Assembly: GCF_000143825.1 (NCBI RefSeq)
Contig: NZ_CM000961.1
Coordinates: forward strand, 1,261,448 to 1,325,447
DNA length: 64,000 nt
Origin: Corynebacterium genitalium ATCC 33030
Lineage (GTDB): Bacteria > Actinomycetota > Actinomycetes > Mycobacteriales > Mycobacteriaceae
Direction: 5' to 3'
The position numbers and the translations under genes are program-made. This document shows positions 55,467 through 64,000 of this stretch, one piece after another. Every line of letters begins with the position of its first letter. The stretch's first letter is position 1. The notes beneath the pieces were generated by a model. That model ran no database searches and had not been told where the DNA came from. It saw nothing but the letters and a program-made list of their open reading frames with translations.

Positions 55467-56210
55467 GTGGCTAAGCACCGCCGCCAGGCAAACGGTACCA
55501 AGCGCACCGTTGCAACCGCGTCCGCCGTTCTCGCCGGCGCAACCCTGATCGCCCCGACTACCGCTGACGCTGCCGAGGTTCGCGTTCCTAACACGAACAT
55601 CTCTGCGGAGATCCCGGGCATTGAGAACACCCCTGGCATCGCAAGCATCCCGGGCATCGAGCAGTGGATCCCGTCCCTGGCCGGTAAGGCCGACCGCGAC
55701 GCTGACATCCGTTCTGCTATCGCGGCCGTGAAGGCTGTTCCGGGCGTTGCTAACGTTCCGGGGTTCAACGACTGGATCAACGGCGTCGAGAAGAAGTACG
55801 CTAGCGCCCCTGTCGCTAACCGCCAGCCGCAGGCTGCTGCCGCACCGGCTCCGGTGCGCCAGCCGTCCCAGGGTGAGCGCATCGTGTCCATCGCAAAGTC
55901 CAAGATCGGCTCCCCGTACGTCTACGGCGCTGCCGGCCCGAACGCGTTCGACTGCTCTGGCTTCACCTCCTGGGTTCACGCTCAGGCAGGCAAGCAGATT
56001 CCGCGTACCTCGCAGGCTCAGGCCAACGCTGGCCGTAAGGTCGCCATTTCTGACCTGCAGCCGGGTGACATCGTCGTCTACTACGGTGGCGCATCCCACG
56101 TTGCTATTTACGCCGGTAACGGCCAGATCATCGACGCGCTGAACTCCGGCACCCCGGTGGGCTACCGCCCGCTGAACATGATGCCGATTCACTCTGCAGT
56201 CCGCTTCTAG
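55467..56210 (+). CDS. Secreted NlpC/P60 peptidoglycan endopeptidase
   Basis: This 247-residue protein has a Sec signal peptide (basic start, hydrophobic 15-30, cut near ADAAEV), a linker rich in NVPG/IPGI repeats (about 36-110), an Ala/Pro hinge, and a C-terminal NlpC/P60 domain. Cys163 (FDCSGFTSW) and His211 (ASHVAIYAG) are catalytic. The usual third-position histidine block reads IDALNSG. It is expected to cut stem peptides during cell separation. The start GTG follows GGAG. Expression is probably gated by the c-di-AMP riboswitch and GlxR. Confidence 0.92.
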   Translation: MAKHRRQANGTKRTVATASAVLAGATLIAPTTADAAEVRVPNTNISAEIPGIENTPGIASIPGIEQWIPSLAGKADRDADIRSAIAAVKAVPGVANVPGFNDWINGVEKKYASAPVANRQPQAAAAPAPVRQPSQGERIVSIAKSKIGSPYVYGAAGPNAFDCSGFTSWVHAQAGKQIPRTSQAQANAGRKVAISDLQPGDIVVYYGGASHVAIYAGNGQIIDALNSGTPVGYRPLNMMPIHSAVRF

Positions 56211-56246
56211 CGCAGCACCTGCCGCAGGAACTTCCGCGGCGTACCT

Positions 56247-56292
56247 AAAACCGGTCTGGAGCCTCGGGGCTCGGGCCGGTTTTGGCTCTTTA
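56247..56292 (+). terminator. Terminator after the first NlpC/P60 gene
   Basis: AAAACCGG (56247-56254) pairs with CCGGTTTT (56276-56283), with an inner AGCC/GGCT stem, followed by GGCTCTTT. Confidence 0.75.
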
Positions 56293-56435
56293 TCGCACAA
56301 TTGTCACAACAGTAACAGAGTGGAGCTTTTTGGCACTTTAGTCTGTCCAAAGTGTTTGACCGGCGCGGGCGGACGCTATAGCTTTGTTACAGGTTTGTCA
56401 TCTTTTCCTTCATGTTCTTTCAGAAAGAGGTCCTC

Positions 56436-57464
56436 GTGGGCAAGCACCGCGCTTCCTCCCGTCGCACGTCGCGTCCGATCGTTGCAGCTGGCGTACTTAC
56501 AGCCGTCGCAGCTGCGGGTTCTACCGCCCCGGCTTATGCCGAGGACGTTGAGACCATGATCAAGGAGATGGAAGATGTCTCCCACCAGGCCACCGAGAAG
56601 GCCGAAGAGGTCAAGGAGATCGAGGACCAGATCGTCAAAGGCGATAAGGAAGTCAAGACGCTGCAGAGGCAAGCTGATGACGCAAAGCGTGAAGCAGAAC
56701 GCGCGGTAGGCGCTCGGTCCGGCGCGCAGCAAGAGGTCGACGGCCACGCGCGTACGCAGTACCGCAACGTCTCTAACGACGCGCGACTTAATGCCCTCGA
56801 TGCAATGAATCCGCAGGAGGCTATTGACCGCGCTTCCTACCTCGGTTCTCTGAGCCGCTCCGCGCAGCGCACCCTGGATAACTCCACCCAGTTGAACAAG
56901 CAAGCAGCCCAGCGGGCCACCGACGCTAACATTGCCGTGGCTGTGGCCAACTACCGCAAGGCGGAGCTGGAGGGCAAGCGCGACAAGCTGGAGAAGGAGC
57001 GCAAAGACCTGGACGCCAAGGTCAAGGAAGTCGAGCGTCGCGTGGATGCGTTCACCCCGGAGCAGCGCGCCGCGTGGGAGGCGAAGAACGGACCGGTAGC
57101 TCTCAACGTCCCGGCATCCGCCCATGGTGACGGCGTGGTGGGTGCAGCCTTGTCCAAGATTGGTTCACCGTACGGCTGGGGCGCAGCTGGCCCGAACCAG
57201 TTCGATTGCTCCGGCTTGATGTACTGGTCCTACGCTCAGAACGGCAAGACCATCCCGCGCACCTCACAGGCGCAGCTGGCTGGCGGCACGCCGGTGCCTT
57301 TGTCTGAGCTGCAGCCGGGCGACATCATCGGTTACTACCCGGGAATTACTCACGTGGGCATGTACATCGGTGACGGCCAGGTTGTGCACGCCTCCGATTA
57401 CGGTATTCCGGTCCAGGTCGTGCCGTTGAACTCGATGCCTGTTCAGGGCGCTGTCCGCTACTAA
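56436..57464 (+). CDS. Secreted NlpC/P60 endopeptidase with coiled coil (RipA/RipC-like)
   Basis: This 342-residue protein has a signal peptide ending near APAYAED, an N-terminal coiled-coil region (about 35-215, rich in Glu/Lys heptads such as EKAEEVKEIEDQIVK) and a C-terminal NlpC/P60 domain with Cys258 (FDCSGLMYW), His306 (ITHVGMYIG) and VVHASDYG. The coiled coil in such proteins usually regulates activity or binds FtsX. I choose GTG 56436 (VGKHRASSRR), which follows GAAAGAGG and mirrors the start of the preceding paralogue; ATG 56412 would begin inside the leader. Confidence 0.88.
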   Translation: MGKHRASSRRTSRPIVAAGVLTAVAAAGSTAPAYAEDVETMIKEMEDVSHQATEKAEEVKEIEDQIVKGDKEVKTLQRQADDAKREAERAVGARSGAQQEVDGHARTQYRNVSNDARLNALDAMNPQEAIDRASYLGSLSRSAQRTLDNSTQLNKQAAQRATDANIAVAVANYRKAELEGKRDKLEKERKDLDAKVKEVERRVDAFTPEQRAAWEAKNGPVALNVPASAHGDGVVGAALSKIGSPYGWGAAGPNQFDCSGLMYWSYAQNGKTIPRTSQAQLAGGTPVPLSELQPGDIIGYYPGITHVGMYIGDGQVVHASDYGIPVQVVPLNSMPVQGAVRY

Positions 57465-57483
57465 GCGCTAAGGCATCTGCGCC

Positions 57484-58626
57484 ATTAAGGTTCTCCTGGT
57501 CACCAACGACTTCCCGCCTACTTTCGGCGGGATTCAGTCGTATTTGCGGGATTTCACCGACGCTGTCGCTGCTACCTGCGGTGCGGAGTCCATCGTTGTT
57601 TTCGCATCGACACAGGATCATGAGCAAGCATCGCTTTACGACGCTTCTTCTGCCATCCCCATCTTTCGCTGGCCGAAGCAGGTCATGCTCCCTACCCCTC
57701 GAACCGCTGAACGCATGAGCCAGATCATTCGAGAACAGGGCATTGACACCGTGTGGTTCGGCGCCGCCGCCCCGTTGGGGTTGATGGCCGGGGTCGCGCG
57801 CAAGGCGGGTGCGAAGAGAATTGTCGCAAGCACCCACGGCCATGAAGTCGGGTGGTCGATGCTCCCAGGGCCGCGCCAGGCACTACGGCGGATTGGAAAC
57901 TCCTCCGACGTGGTGACTTACGTGTCGGACTACACCCGCAGGAGGTTCTCACGCGCCTTCGGGAAGCACCCGGAGTATGTCGCGTTGCCGTCGGGCGTGG
58001 ATACGGACTTCTTCCGCCCAGCTTCAGAGTCGCAGCGGCGCTCAGCACGGCAGCGTTACGGCTACGGGGCAGACCCGTTGGTGGTTGTTCCGTCTCGGCT
58101 CGTCGCGCGCAAAGGACAGGACATGTTGATTCGCGTTTGGCCAAGTATCCGGCAGGTCTTTCCGGATGCGAAGCTCGCGATCATCGGGCAGGGACCTTAT
58201 GAAGACACGCTGCGCAAGCTGGCCGATAGAAACGCCGTCACAGACTCAGTGCGTTTCCATGGCCGCCTGGAGCGTGAGGACATGCGTGATCTTCTCGCTG
58301 CGGCCGACGTCATGGCAATGCCGGCCCGGACACGCGGCTGGGGGCTAGACGTCGAAGGCTTAGGCATCGTCTACCTGGAAGCCCAAGCGTGCGGTATCCC
58401 CGTTGTGGCGGGGGACTCTGGCGGAGCGCCGGAGACGGTGACACCGGAGAGCGGCATTGTCGTGGACGGGCATTCAGAGAAAGAGATCACCACGGCCGTG
58501 CTCACTTTGCTTGCGGACCCGGAAAGGCGTCGACGCATGGGGCGCGCAGGCCGCGAGCACGTAAGCCAGGCTTTCTCGTGGGAGATGCTGACGAGCAGGC
58601 TCGTCCGTGTGTTGGGTCTAGAATGA
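57484..58626 (+). CDS. pimB: GDP-mannose-dependent mannosyltransferase PimB' (GT4), with apparent ATT start
   Basis: This glycosyltransferase of about 380 residues has the N-terminal strand and donor loop KVLLVTNDFPPTFGGIQSYL, the GT-B C-terminal nucleotide site VVPSRLVARKGQDMLI, and the E-x7-E motif in EGLGIVYLEAQACGIPVV. It adds the second mannose in phosphatidylinositol mannoside synthesis. The frame is closed by TAA at 57469-57471, and no ATG, GTG or TTG occurs before TTG 57544, which would delete the essential GGIQ loop. ATT 57484 aligns with the Met of homologues and has AAGG 10 bases upstream. Confidence 0.85.
   Translation: MKVLLVTNDFPPTFGGIQSYLRDFTDAVAATCGAESIVVFASTQDHEQASLYDASSAIPIFRWPKQVMLPTPRTAERMSQIIREQGIDTVWFGAAAPLGLMAGVARKAGAKRIVASTHGHEVGWSMLPGPRQALRRIGNSSDVVTYVSDYTRRRFSRAFGKHPEYVALPSGVDTDFFRPASESQRRSARQRYGYGADPLVVVPSRLVARKGQDMLIRVWPSIRQVFPDAKLAIIGQGPYEDTLRKLADRNAVTDSVRFHGRLEREDMRDLLAAADVMAMPARTRGWGLDVEGLGIVYLEAQACGIPVVAGDSGGAPETVTPESGIVVDGHSEKEITTAVLTLLADPERRRRMGRAGREHVSQAFSWEMLTSRLVRVLGLE
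58619..58624 (+). promoter_or_regulatory. -10 box, leaderless glk
   Basis: TAGAAT overlaps the pimB' stop region and lies 8 bases before the ATG at 58633. Confidence 0.5.
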
Positions 58627-58632
58627 TCTGTC

Positions 58633-59571
58633 ATGGTCACAATCGGATTCGACATTGGCGGGACGAATACGCGCGCTGGTGTCGTCGATAAGCACGGCGA
58701 CATCGTGGACGTGGAGGAAACTCATACTCCCCACGACGCGGACGGACTGACTCACGCCATCGTCGAACTGGTGGAAGTTTTGCGCCGCAGGCATTCCATC
58801 GGCGCTGTCGGTCTCGCCGTCGCCGGTTTCTTGGATCCGGACTGTGAAGTGGTCCGTTTCGCTCCGCACCTACCGTGGCAGGACAACGCGCCAGTGAAGC
58901 AGCTGCTGGAAGAAGAGCTGGAGTTGCCGGTATGCCTGGAGCATGATGCGAACGCCGCGGCGTGGGGCGAATACCGCTACGGTGCCGCCCAGGACGCAGA
59001 CACGTGGGTGTTCTTTGCCGTGGGTACAGGCATTGGTGCAACACTCATGCATCACGGTGAGATCTACCGCGGTTCTTTTGGTACCGCACCCGAATTCGGT
59101 CACATCACCGTCGTCCAAGGTGGGCGTGCATGCTCCTGCGGGAAACAAGGGTGCTTGGAGCGCTATGCCTCTGGCACTGCGCTGGTGGACACCGCCGTTG
59201 AGATTGCTACGAAGGGTGGATTTGAACCCTGCACGCTGTACCGCAGGGCCGTCGATAAGCGCGCGACTGGCAACGATGTTGTCGCTGCCGCACGCAACGG
59301 CGATGCGCTGGCGCTAGCAACAATGGATGACTTTGCGTGCTGGCTCGGACAGGGTCTTTCCATCGTGAGCGACGTGCTCGACCCGGAGTTGATCGTGCTG
59401 GGCGGGGGAGTGAGCGCGGATGCTGACCTGTTCCTCGATGCTGCGCACGAAGCCATGCGTCGCAACATGGTCGGATCCGGCTTCCGCCCGATTCCACGTC
59501 TGCAAACTGCGGACCTTGGACCGCAGGCAGGTATGATTGGCGTTGCTGATTTGGCCCGCAAACTTCTTTAG
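58633..59571 (+). CDS. glk: ROK-family glucokinase
   Basis: This 312-residue sugar kinase has the ATP motif IGFDIGGTNTRAGVVD, the substrate motif EHDANAAAWGE, FGTAPEFGHITV and the ROK zinc motif CSCGKQGCLE. It phosphorylates glucose with ATP. It lies 6 bases after pimB', so it may also be co-transcribed. C. glutamicum has glk at the same place. It contains two copies of the CGTCGATAAGCR motif. Confidence 0.92.
   Translation: MVTIGFDIGGTNTRAGVVDKHGDIVDVEETHTPHDADGLTHAIVELVEVLRRRHSIGAVGLAVAGFLDPDCEVVRFAPHLPWQDNAPVKQLLEEELELPVCLEHDANAAAWGEYRYGAAQDADTWVFFAVGTGIGATLMHHGEIYRGSFGTAPEFGHITVVQGGRACSCGKQGCLERYASGTALVDTAVEIATKGGFEPCTLYRRAVDKRATGNDVVAAARNGDALALATMDDFACWLGQGLSIVSDVLDPELIVLGGGVSADADLFLDAAHEAMRRNMVGSGFRPIPRLQTADLGPQAGMIGVADLARKLL
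58683..58694 (+). repeat. CGTCGATAAGCR motif, copy 12
   Basis: In glk on the coding strand: GTC GAT AAG CAC (Val-Asp-Lys-His). Confidence 0.7.
59250..59261 (+). repeat. CGTCGATAAGCR motif, copy 13
   Basis: In glk on the coding strand: GTC GAT AAG CGC (Val-Asp-Lys-Arg), 567 bases after copy 12. Confidence 0.7.
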
Positions 59572-59579
59572 GGGAAAAC

Positions 59580-60332
59580 ATGAACAACAAGTGGTACAAG
59601 TTTTTCAAGTACATCTTGATTGGTCCCTGGCTGCGGTTGTGGAACCGGCCTGAAACGCACGGCCTGGACAACATTCCGCCCGAAGGAACTCCCGCGCTAA
59701 TGGTGTCCAACCACCAGGCCGTGATGGACTCCTTCTACTTTCCCCTGGTGTGCCCGCGCCAGCTGGTGCACCCCGCAAAGAAGGAGTACTTTACCGCTCC
59801 GGGATTGGTCGGGCGCATCCAGAAATTCTTCTTCACTTCCGTGGGACAGGTTCCCATCGACCGATCTGCGAAAGATGCCGGCGACAACTTGCTCAAAGTG
59901 ACCAAGGAAGTCTTCGACAACGGCGACCTGTTCTGCATCTACCCGGAGGGCACTCGTTCCCCGGACGGCCGCATTTACAAGGGCAAGACTGGCATGGCGC
60001 GAATCGCGATGGAAACTGGTGTGCCTTGCATCCCAGTGGCCATGATTGACACCCGTGAGGCAAACCCGATTGGCACCTGGATTCCGCGTCCGGTCAAGGT
60101 GACCATCAAAGTCGGTGAGCCCATCGACCCGCACCAGTGGGCCCGCGACAACGGCTACGACCCGTCTGACTCCGCCGTGTGGCGCCCGTTCACGGACTTC
60201 TTCATGGAGCAACTCGAGGAACTGTCCGGCTACCCCTACTGCGACGCCTACGCGGCGGCCGTGAAGAAGTCGCTCGAAGCTGGCAACGGGTACCCGGAGG
60301 GCACCGAGCCGCCGTGGGGTTGGCTGCAGTAA
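59580..60332 (+). CDS. 1-acyl-sn-glycerol-3-phosphate acyltransferase (PlsC family)
   Basis: This 250-residue acyltransferase has the HX4D motif (His45, Asp50 in SNHQAVMDSF), the substrate-binding block YPEGTRSPDG and the following TGMARIAMETGVPCIPVAM. It transfers an acyl chain to lysophosphatidate or a related acceptor at the inner membrane. It is the homologue of Rv2182c by position and motifs. Its ATG follows AGGGGA and begins 8 bases after glk. It is possibly in the same transcript as pimB', glk and the RNase AS gene. Confidence 0.92.
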   Translation: MNNKWYKFFKYILIGPWLRLWNRPETHGLDNIPPEGTPALMVSNHQAVMDSFYFPLVCPRQLVHPAKKEYFTAPGLVGRIQKFFFTSVGQVPIDRSAKDAGDNLLKVTKEVFDNGDLFCIYPEGTRSPDGRIYKGKTGMARIAMETGVPCIPVAMIDTREANPIGTWIPRPVKVTIKVGEPIDPHQWARDNGYDPSDSAVWRPFTDFFMEQLEELSGYPYCDAYAAAVKKSLEAGNGYPEGTEPPWGWLQ

Positions 60333-60335
60333 AGC

Positions 60336-60851
60336 GTGCGGTACTTCTATGACACGGAGTTCATCGAAGATGGCTCCACCATCGAACTGATCTCCATCGG
60401 CATCGTGGCTGAGGACGGACGCGAGTATTACGCAGTGTCCACGGATTTCAACGGTTCACGCGCCAACCCTTGGGTGCGTGAGAACGTTCTAGAGAAACTC
60501 CCGAACCCGTCCAGTCCGGAATGGAAGCCTCTGGCGCGCATCCGTGAAGAAGTGCATGCCTTTCTCACCCCAAACGGCACGAGGCCTGAGCTGTGGGCGT
60601 GGGTGGGTGCCTATGATCATGTGGTTTTCGCGCAGATGTGGGGCGACATGACGAAGCTGCCTAAGGACTTGCCGCGGTTCACCCGCGAGCTCAAGCAGTA
60701 CTGGGAGATGGCTGGCCGCCCGAAGATTCCTCCTGCTCCGAAAGATGCCCACGACGCGCTTGTGGACGCTCGACACAACCTGATCAAGTTCCGCGCCTGC
60801 AACGACGTTCTGCCATTGGACCGCCGTGGAAGAATTACCCGCCCTGAGTAG
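60336..60851 (+). CDS. 3'-5' exoribonuclease, RNase AS type
   Basis: This 171-residue DEDDh-type nuclease begins at GTG with MRYFYDTEFIEDG, which carries the first acidic pair (Asp and Glu). Further acidic/His positions are in ELWAWVGAYDHVVFAQM and DAHDALVDARHNLIKF. It matches the Rv2179c family, which trims adenylate-containing RNA. The start is 3 bases after the plsC stop, so translation is probably coupled. Confidence 0.9.
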   Translation: MRYFYDTEFIEDGSTIELISIGIVAEDGREYYAVSTDFNGSRANPWVRENVLEKLPNPSSPEWKPLARIREEVHAFLTPNGTRPELWAWVGAYDHVVFAQMWGDMTKLPKDLPRFTRELKQYWEMAGRPKIPPAPKDAHDALVDARHNLIKFRACNDVLPLDRRGRITRPE

Positions 60852-62273
<1,422 letters not shown>

Positions 62274-62280
62274 GTTGCGC

Positions 62281-63591
62281 TTAGTAGTACTCCGGCATCC
62301 GGATGATCTCGGGGATCTCCCCGTACCATCCGGAGCCGTACCACCAGCCACCGACGGCGACAGCCGCGGTGGCTGTAATCATGAGTAGCACCATGACGGC
62401 TGTTGCCGCTGCGGAGCGGTTCGTCTCCGGTTCGGGGATGCGCGGAGCTTCAGGTTCGCGCACCGGTGCCTGTGCTGGAACGGGCGGGTGCGCAGGTGCA
62501 TGCGCTGGCACTGGCGCAGGGGCTTGCGGCCGATACGGCTGCTGGTGGTCCTGGTGATACAGCGCAGGCGATGGTTCGCGTACTGGTTCTTGCAGGTGCT
62601 CGCGCTCTGGTTCGTATACCGGCTGGTGGTCAAAGCGCGTTTCGGGCGCAAGCTCGGGTTCCTCTGCCCCGTCCTGTTCGATCTGCGTCACCCCGGTCGG
62701 AATGGCGGCCACACGGTGGGCGGCCGACTGGGTCGGTGCCGGAACGGTGAAGTCGGGCAAGTCCAAGTCGGCGGAAACGTCTTCGAGGGCGTCGAGGAAT
62801 TCGTCTGCGTCAGCGAAGCGGTCGCGGGGGTGGCGGGCAGTGGCGGTGGCCACGAGCTCGTCGAAAAGCATGGGCACCCCCGCGATGCGTGAGGATGGCG
62901 GCGGCACATCCCTGTGCAACCGCGCCATCGCGTGCGCCAGTGAGGTGTCGCCGGAAAACGGCTGGGTACCGGTGAGCAGTTCAAAGAGCACGATGCCGGC
63001 GGAGTAGACGTCCGAAGCTTGGGTGAGCTCGGAACCGTCGACTTGCTCCGGGGAGAGATAGGCGACGGTGCCCACGATCTGGTCGGTGGAACGCTGGGAT
63101 TCGCTGGCTGCGCGAACCAAGCCGAAGTCTGCGAGCTTCACCGAATTGTCGCCGTTAATGAGGATGTTGTCCGGTTTGATGTCGCGATGGACCAACCCGC
63201 GGCGGTGCGCCACAGACAGCCCGGTGAGCATCGAACGCATGACTTCAGCAGCGGCATGCGGGGGCATGGGACCTCGCTCGGCCAAAAGCTCGCGCAGCGT
63301 GCCGCCGGTGATGAGCTCCATGATGAGGAAGACATCCTCGCCGTGGGACGAGAAGTCGTAGACGTTGACTAAGTTCGGGTGGCTCATCTGCGCCATGGCG
63401 CGAGCTTCGCGTTGGAAGCGGTCGAGAAACAGCGGATCGTCGACATAGCGCGGGTGCATGACCTTGGCGGCGACTTCGCGGTCGAGACGAGTATCCAGGC
63501 AGCGGTAGACCGTGGACATGCCACCGCGGGCAATGGGGCGGTCCACGGCGTAACGTCCTTCCAATACGTCGCCAGCTGCAAGGTCACTCAT
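62281..63591 (-). CDS. pknL: Serine/threonine protein kinase PknL
   Basis: This 436-residue receptor-type kinase has ATP-binding IARGGMSTVYR and Lys43, the catalytic loop HRDIKPDN (Asp136), DFG at 154-156 and the activation segment ending YLSPEQ. A Pro/Glu/Ala-rich juxtamembrane tail (about 300-395) follows. One membrane helix lies near 398-418, then only about 18 residues outside, so there are no PASTA repeats. The start is ATG 63591. The divergent neighbour encodes the homologue of its known mycobacterial substrate. Confidence 0.94.
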   Translation of the reverse strand: MSDLAAGDVLEGRYAVDRPIARGGMSTVYRCLDTRLDREVAAKVMHPRYVDDPLFLDRFQREARAMAQMSHPNLVNVYDFSSHGEDVFLIMELITGGTLRELLAERGPMPPHAAAEVMRSMLTGLSVAHRRGLVHRDIKPDNILINGDNSVKLADFGLVRAASESQRSTDQIVGTVAYLSPEQVDGSELTQASDVYSAGIVLFELLTGTQPFSGDTSLAHAMARLHRDVPPPSSRIAGVPMLFDELVATATARHPRDRFADADEFLDALEDVSADLDLPDFTVPAPTQSAAHRVAAIPTGVTQIEQDGAEEPELAPETRFDHQPVYEPEREHLQEPVREPSPALYHQDHQQPYRPQAPAPVPAHAPAHPPVPAQAPVREPEAPRIPEPETNRSAAATAVMVLLMITATAAVAVGGWWYGSGWYGEIPEIIRMPEYY

Positions 63592-63639
63592 GGCATATAA
63601 GTATGGCCGACGAGGCTGGGGAAGTGCTAGCAGCGCGCG

Positions 63640-63645
63640 TACAGT
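63640..63645 (+). promoter_or_regulatory. -10 box, leaderless gene at 63653
   Basis: TACAGT lies exactly 7 bases before the GTG at 63653. Confidence 0.5.
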
Positions 63646-63652
63646 GAAGAGC

Positions 63653-64000
63653 GTGAGCGATATCGAATATGACCTTGACACCCTTCTTGAGGGCGAAACG
63701 CTGCTGTCTTTCCCTGAGGTGGCGGACCGTCTCGGTGTCCCAGTGACCAAGGTCCACGATTACGTTGGTGCGGGAAAACTCGTTGCGCACAAGGCTGACG
63801 GTGTGAAGTACATTCCAGAGGCGCTTCTGAGCGGTGATGAGCTATCCAAGTTCGTTGGTGGCGCGATCACGGTGCTTCTCGACGGCGGATACCGCCCCGA
63901 CGAAATCCTCGCCTACCTCTTCACTGACGACGACAGTCTGCCTGGCCGCCCCATCGATGCGTTGCATGGGCATGGTGCCCGCGAAGTAATCAGGCGCGCG
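63653..64000 (+). CDS. Rv2175c-like winged-helix DNA-binding protein (truncated by window end)
   Basis: The frame is open for 116 codons from GTG 63653 to the window end without a stop. It includes a helix-turn-helix-like segment, LLSFPEVADRLGVPVTKVH, followed by AGKLVAHKADGVKYIP and a C-terminal domain with TVLLDGGYRPDEILAYLF. This matches Rv2175c, a DNA-binding substrate of PknL in M. tuberculosis, and the divergent pknL supports it. Homologues are about 120-145 residues, so only a short tail is missing. Confidence 0.85.
   Translation, partial: MSDIEYDLDTLLEGETLLSFPEVADRLGVPVTKVHDYVGAGKLVAHKADGVKYIPEALLSGDELSKFVGGAITVLLDGGYRPDEILAYLFTDDDSLPGRPIDALHGHGAREVIRRA

Noticed and set aside
57544..58626. 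TTG 57544 as the start of pimB'
   Set aside because: It would remove the first strand and the GGIQ donor loop conserved in the family.

Overview
The window is a 64 kb piece of high-GC actinobacterial chromosome. It is almost certainly from a Corynebacterium species other than C. glutamicum. Gene order follows the conserved cell-division, nitrogen and respiration block of the Corynebacteriales (M. tuberculosis Rv2228c down to Rv2175c): RNase H/phosphatase, glnE/glnA2, glnA, lipA/lipB, lipoyl E2, pepA, ilvE, cobT, asnB, ctaC-ctaF, ctaE-qcrCAB, NlpC/P60, pimB', plsC, RNase AS, class II DAHP synthase, pknL and the Rv2175c homologue. There are no tRNA or rRNA genes, no intact insertion sequence, no CRISPR array and no prophage. 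Many genes carry a TANNNT box 7-8 bases before the start codon, which is the signature of leaderless mRNAs in this group.

Layout. 1-4450: 3' end of a bifunctional RNase H/acid phosphatase gene, a dispersed 91-bp repeat, RNase P RNA, an RNB exoribonuclease, a degenerate galactokinase-like protein and a small SPOR-like protein. 4450-12750: CYTH-CHAD protein, glnA2-glnE, thrC and two small unknown genes. 12770-18880: membrane-anchored serine protease, a secreted/anchored unknown, NUDIX-GH25 pair, and a TDT transporter flanked by two related Pro/Gln-rich membrane proteins. 18880-22100: decayed CPBP protease fragment, glnA, an RDD protein and a DUF4191 protein. 22100-28500: a lipid-oxidation divergon (MaoC hydratase, FabG4-like reductase / FadA2-like thiolase, acyl-CoA oxidase-like protein), absent from C. 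glutamicum at this locus as far as I recall. 28500-39240: a lipoate neighbourhood (lipA, lipB, gcvH, gcvT, gcvP, dihydroxyacetone kinase, lipoyl E2). 39370-46140: pepA, ilvE, cobT, DUF3043, an A-type Fe-S carrier and an NSR-like S41 peptidase. 46270-54920: asnB/ltsA and the terminal-oxidase and bc1 genes. 54920-57470: a c-di-AMP riboswitch and two NlpC/P60 hydrolases. 57480-64000: pimB', glk, plsC, RNase AS, aroG, pknL, and the start of the PknL-substrate homologue, cut by the window end.

How the genes work together. Nitrogen assimilation is covered by GlnA, which keeps its adenylylation tyrosine; its modifier GlnE; and GlnA2, which has lost that tyrosine. LipB and LipA make the lipoyl cofactor used by the neighbouring GcvH and E2 proteins. 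CtaC/CtaF/CtaE and QcrCAB form most of the bc1-aa3 supercomplex. The NlpC/P60 genes, PimB', PlsC and AsnB/LtsA serve the cell envelope.

Most unusual signals: (1) a 12-mer, CGTCGATAAGCR, present 13 times on both strands, in several reading frames and between genes, far above chance; (2) two copies of a 91-bp intergenic repeat with inverted ends; (3) a pimB' gene whose only sensible start codon is ATT; (4) enzyme-family members that have lost canonical catalytic residues (GHMP kinase, CobT); (5) an Ala/Lys/Glu-rich helical extension on the MaoC hydratase; (6) perfect palindromes in the fabG4/fadA2, lipB and ctaE control regions.
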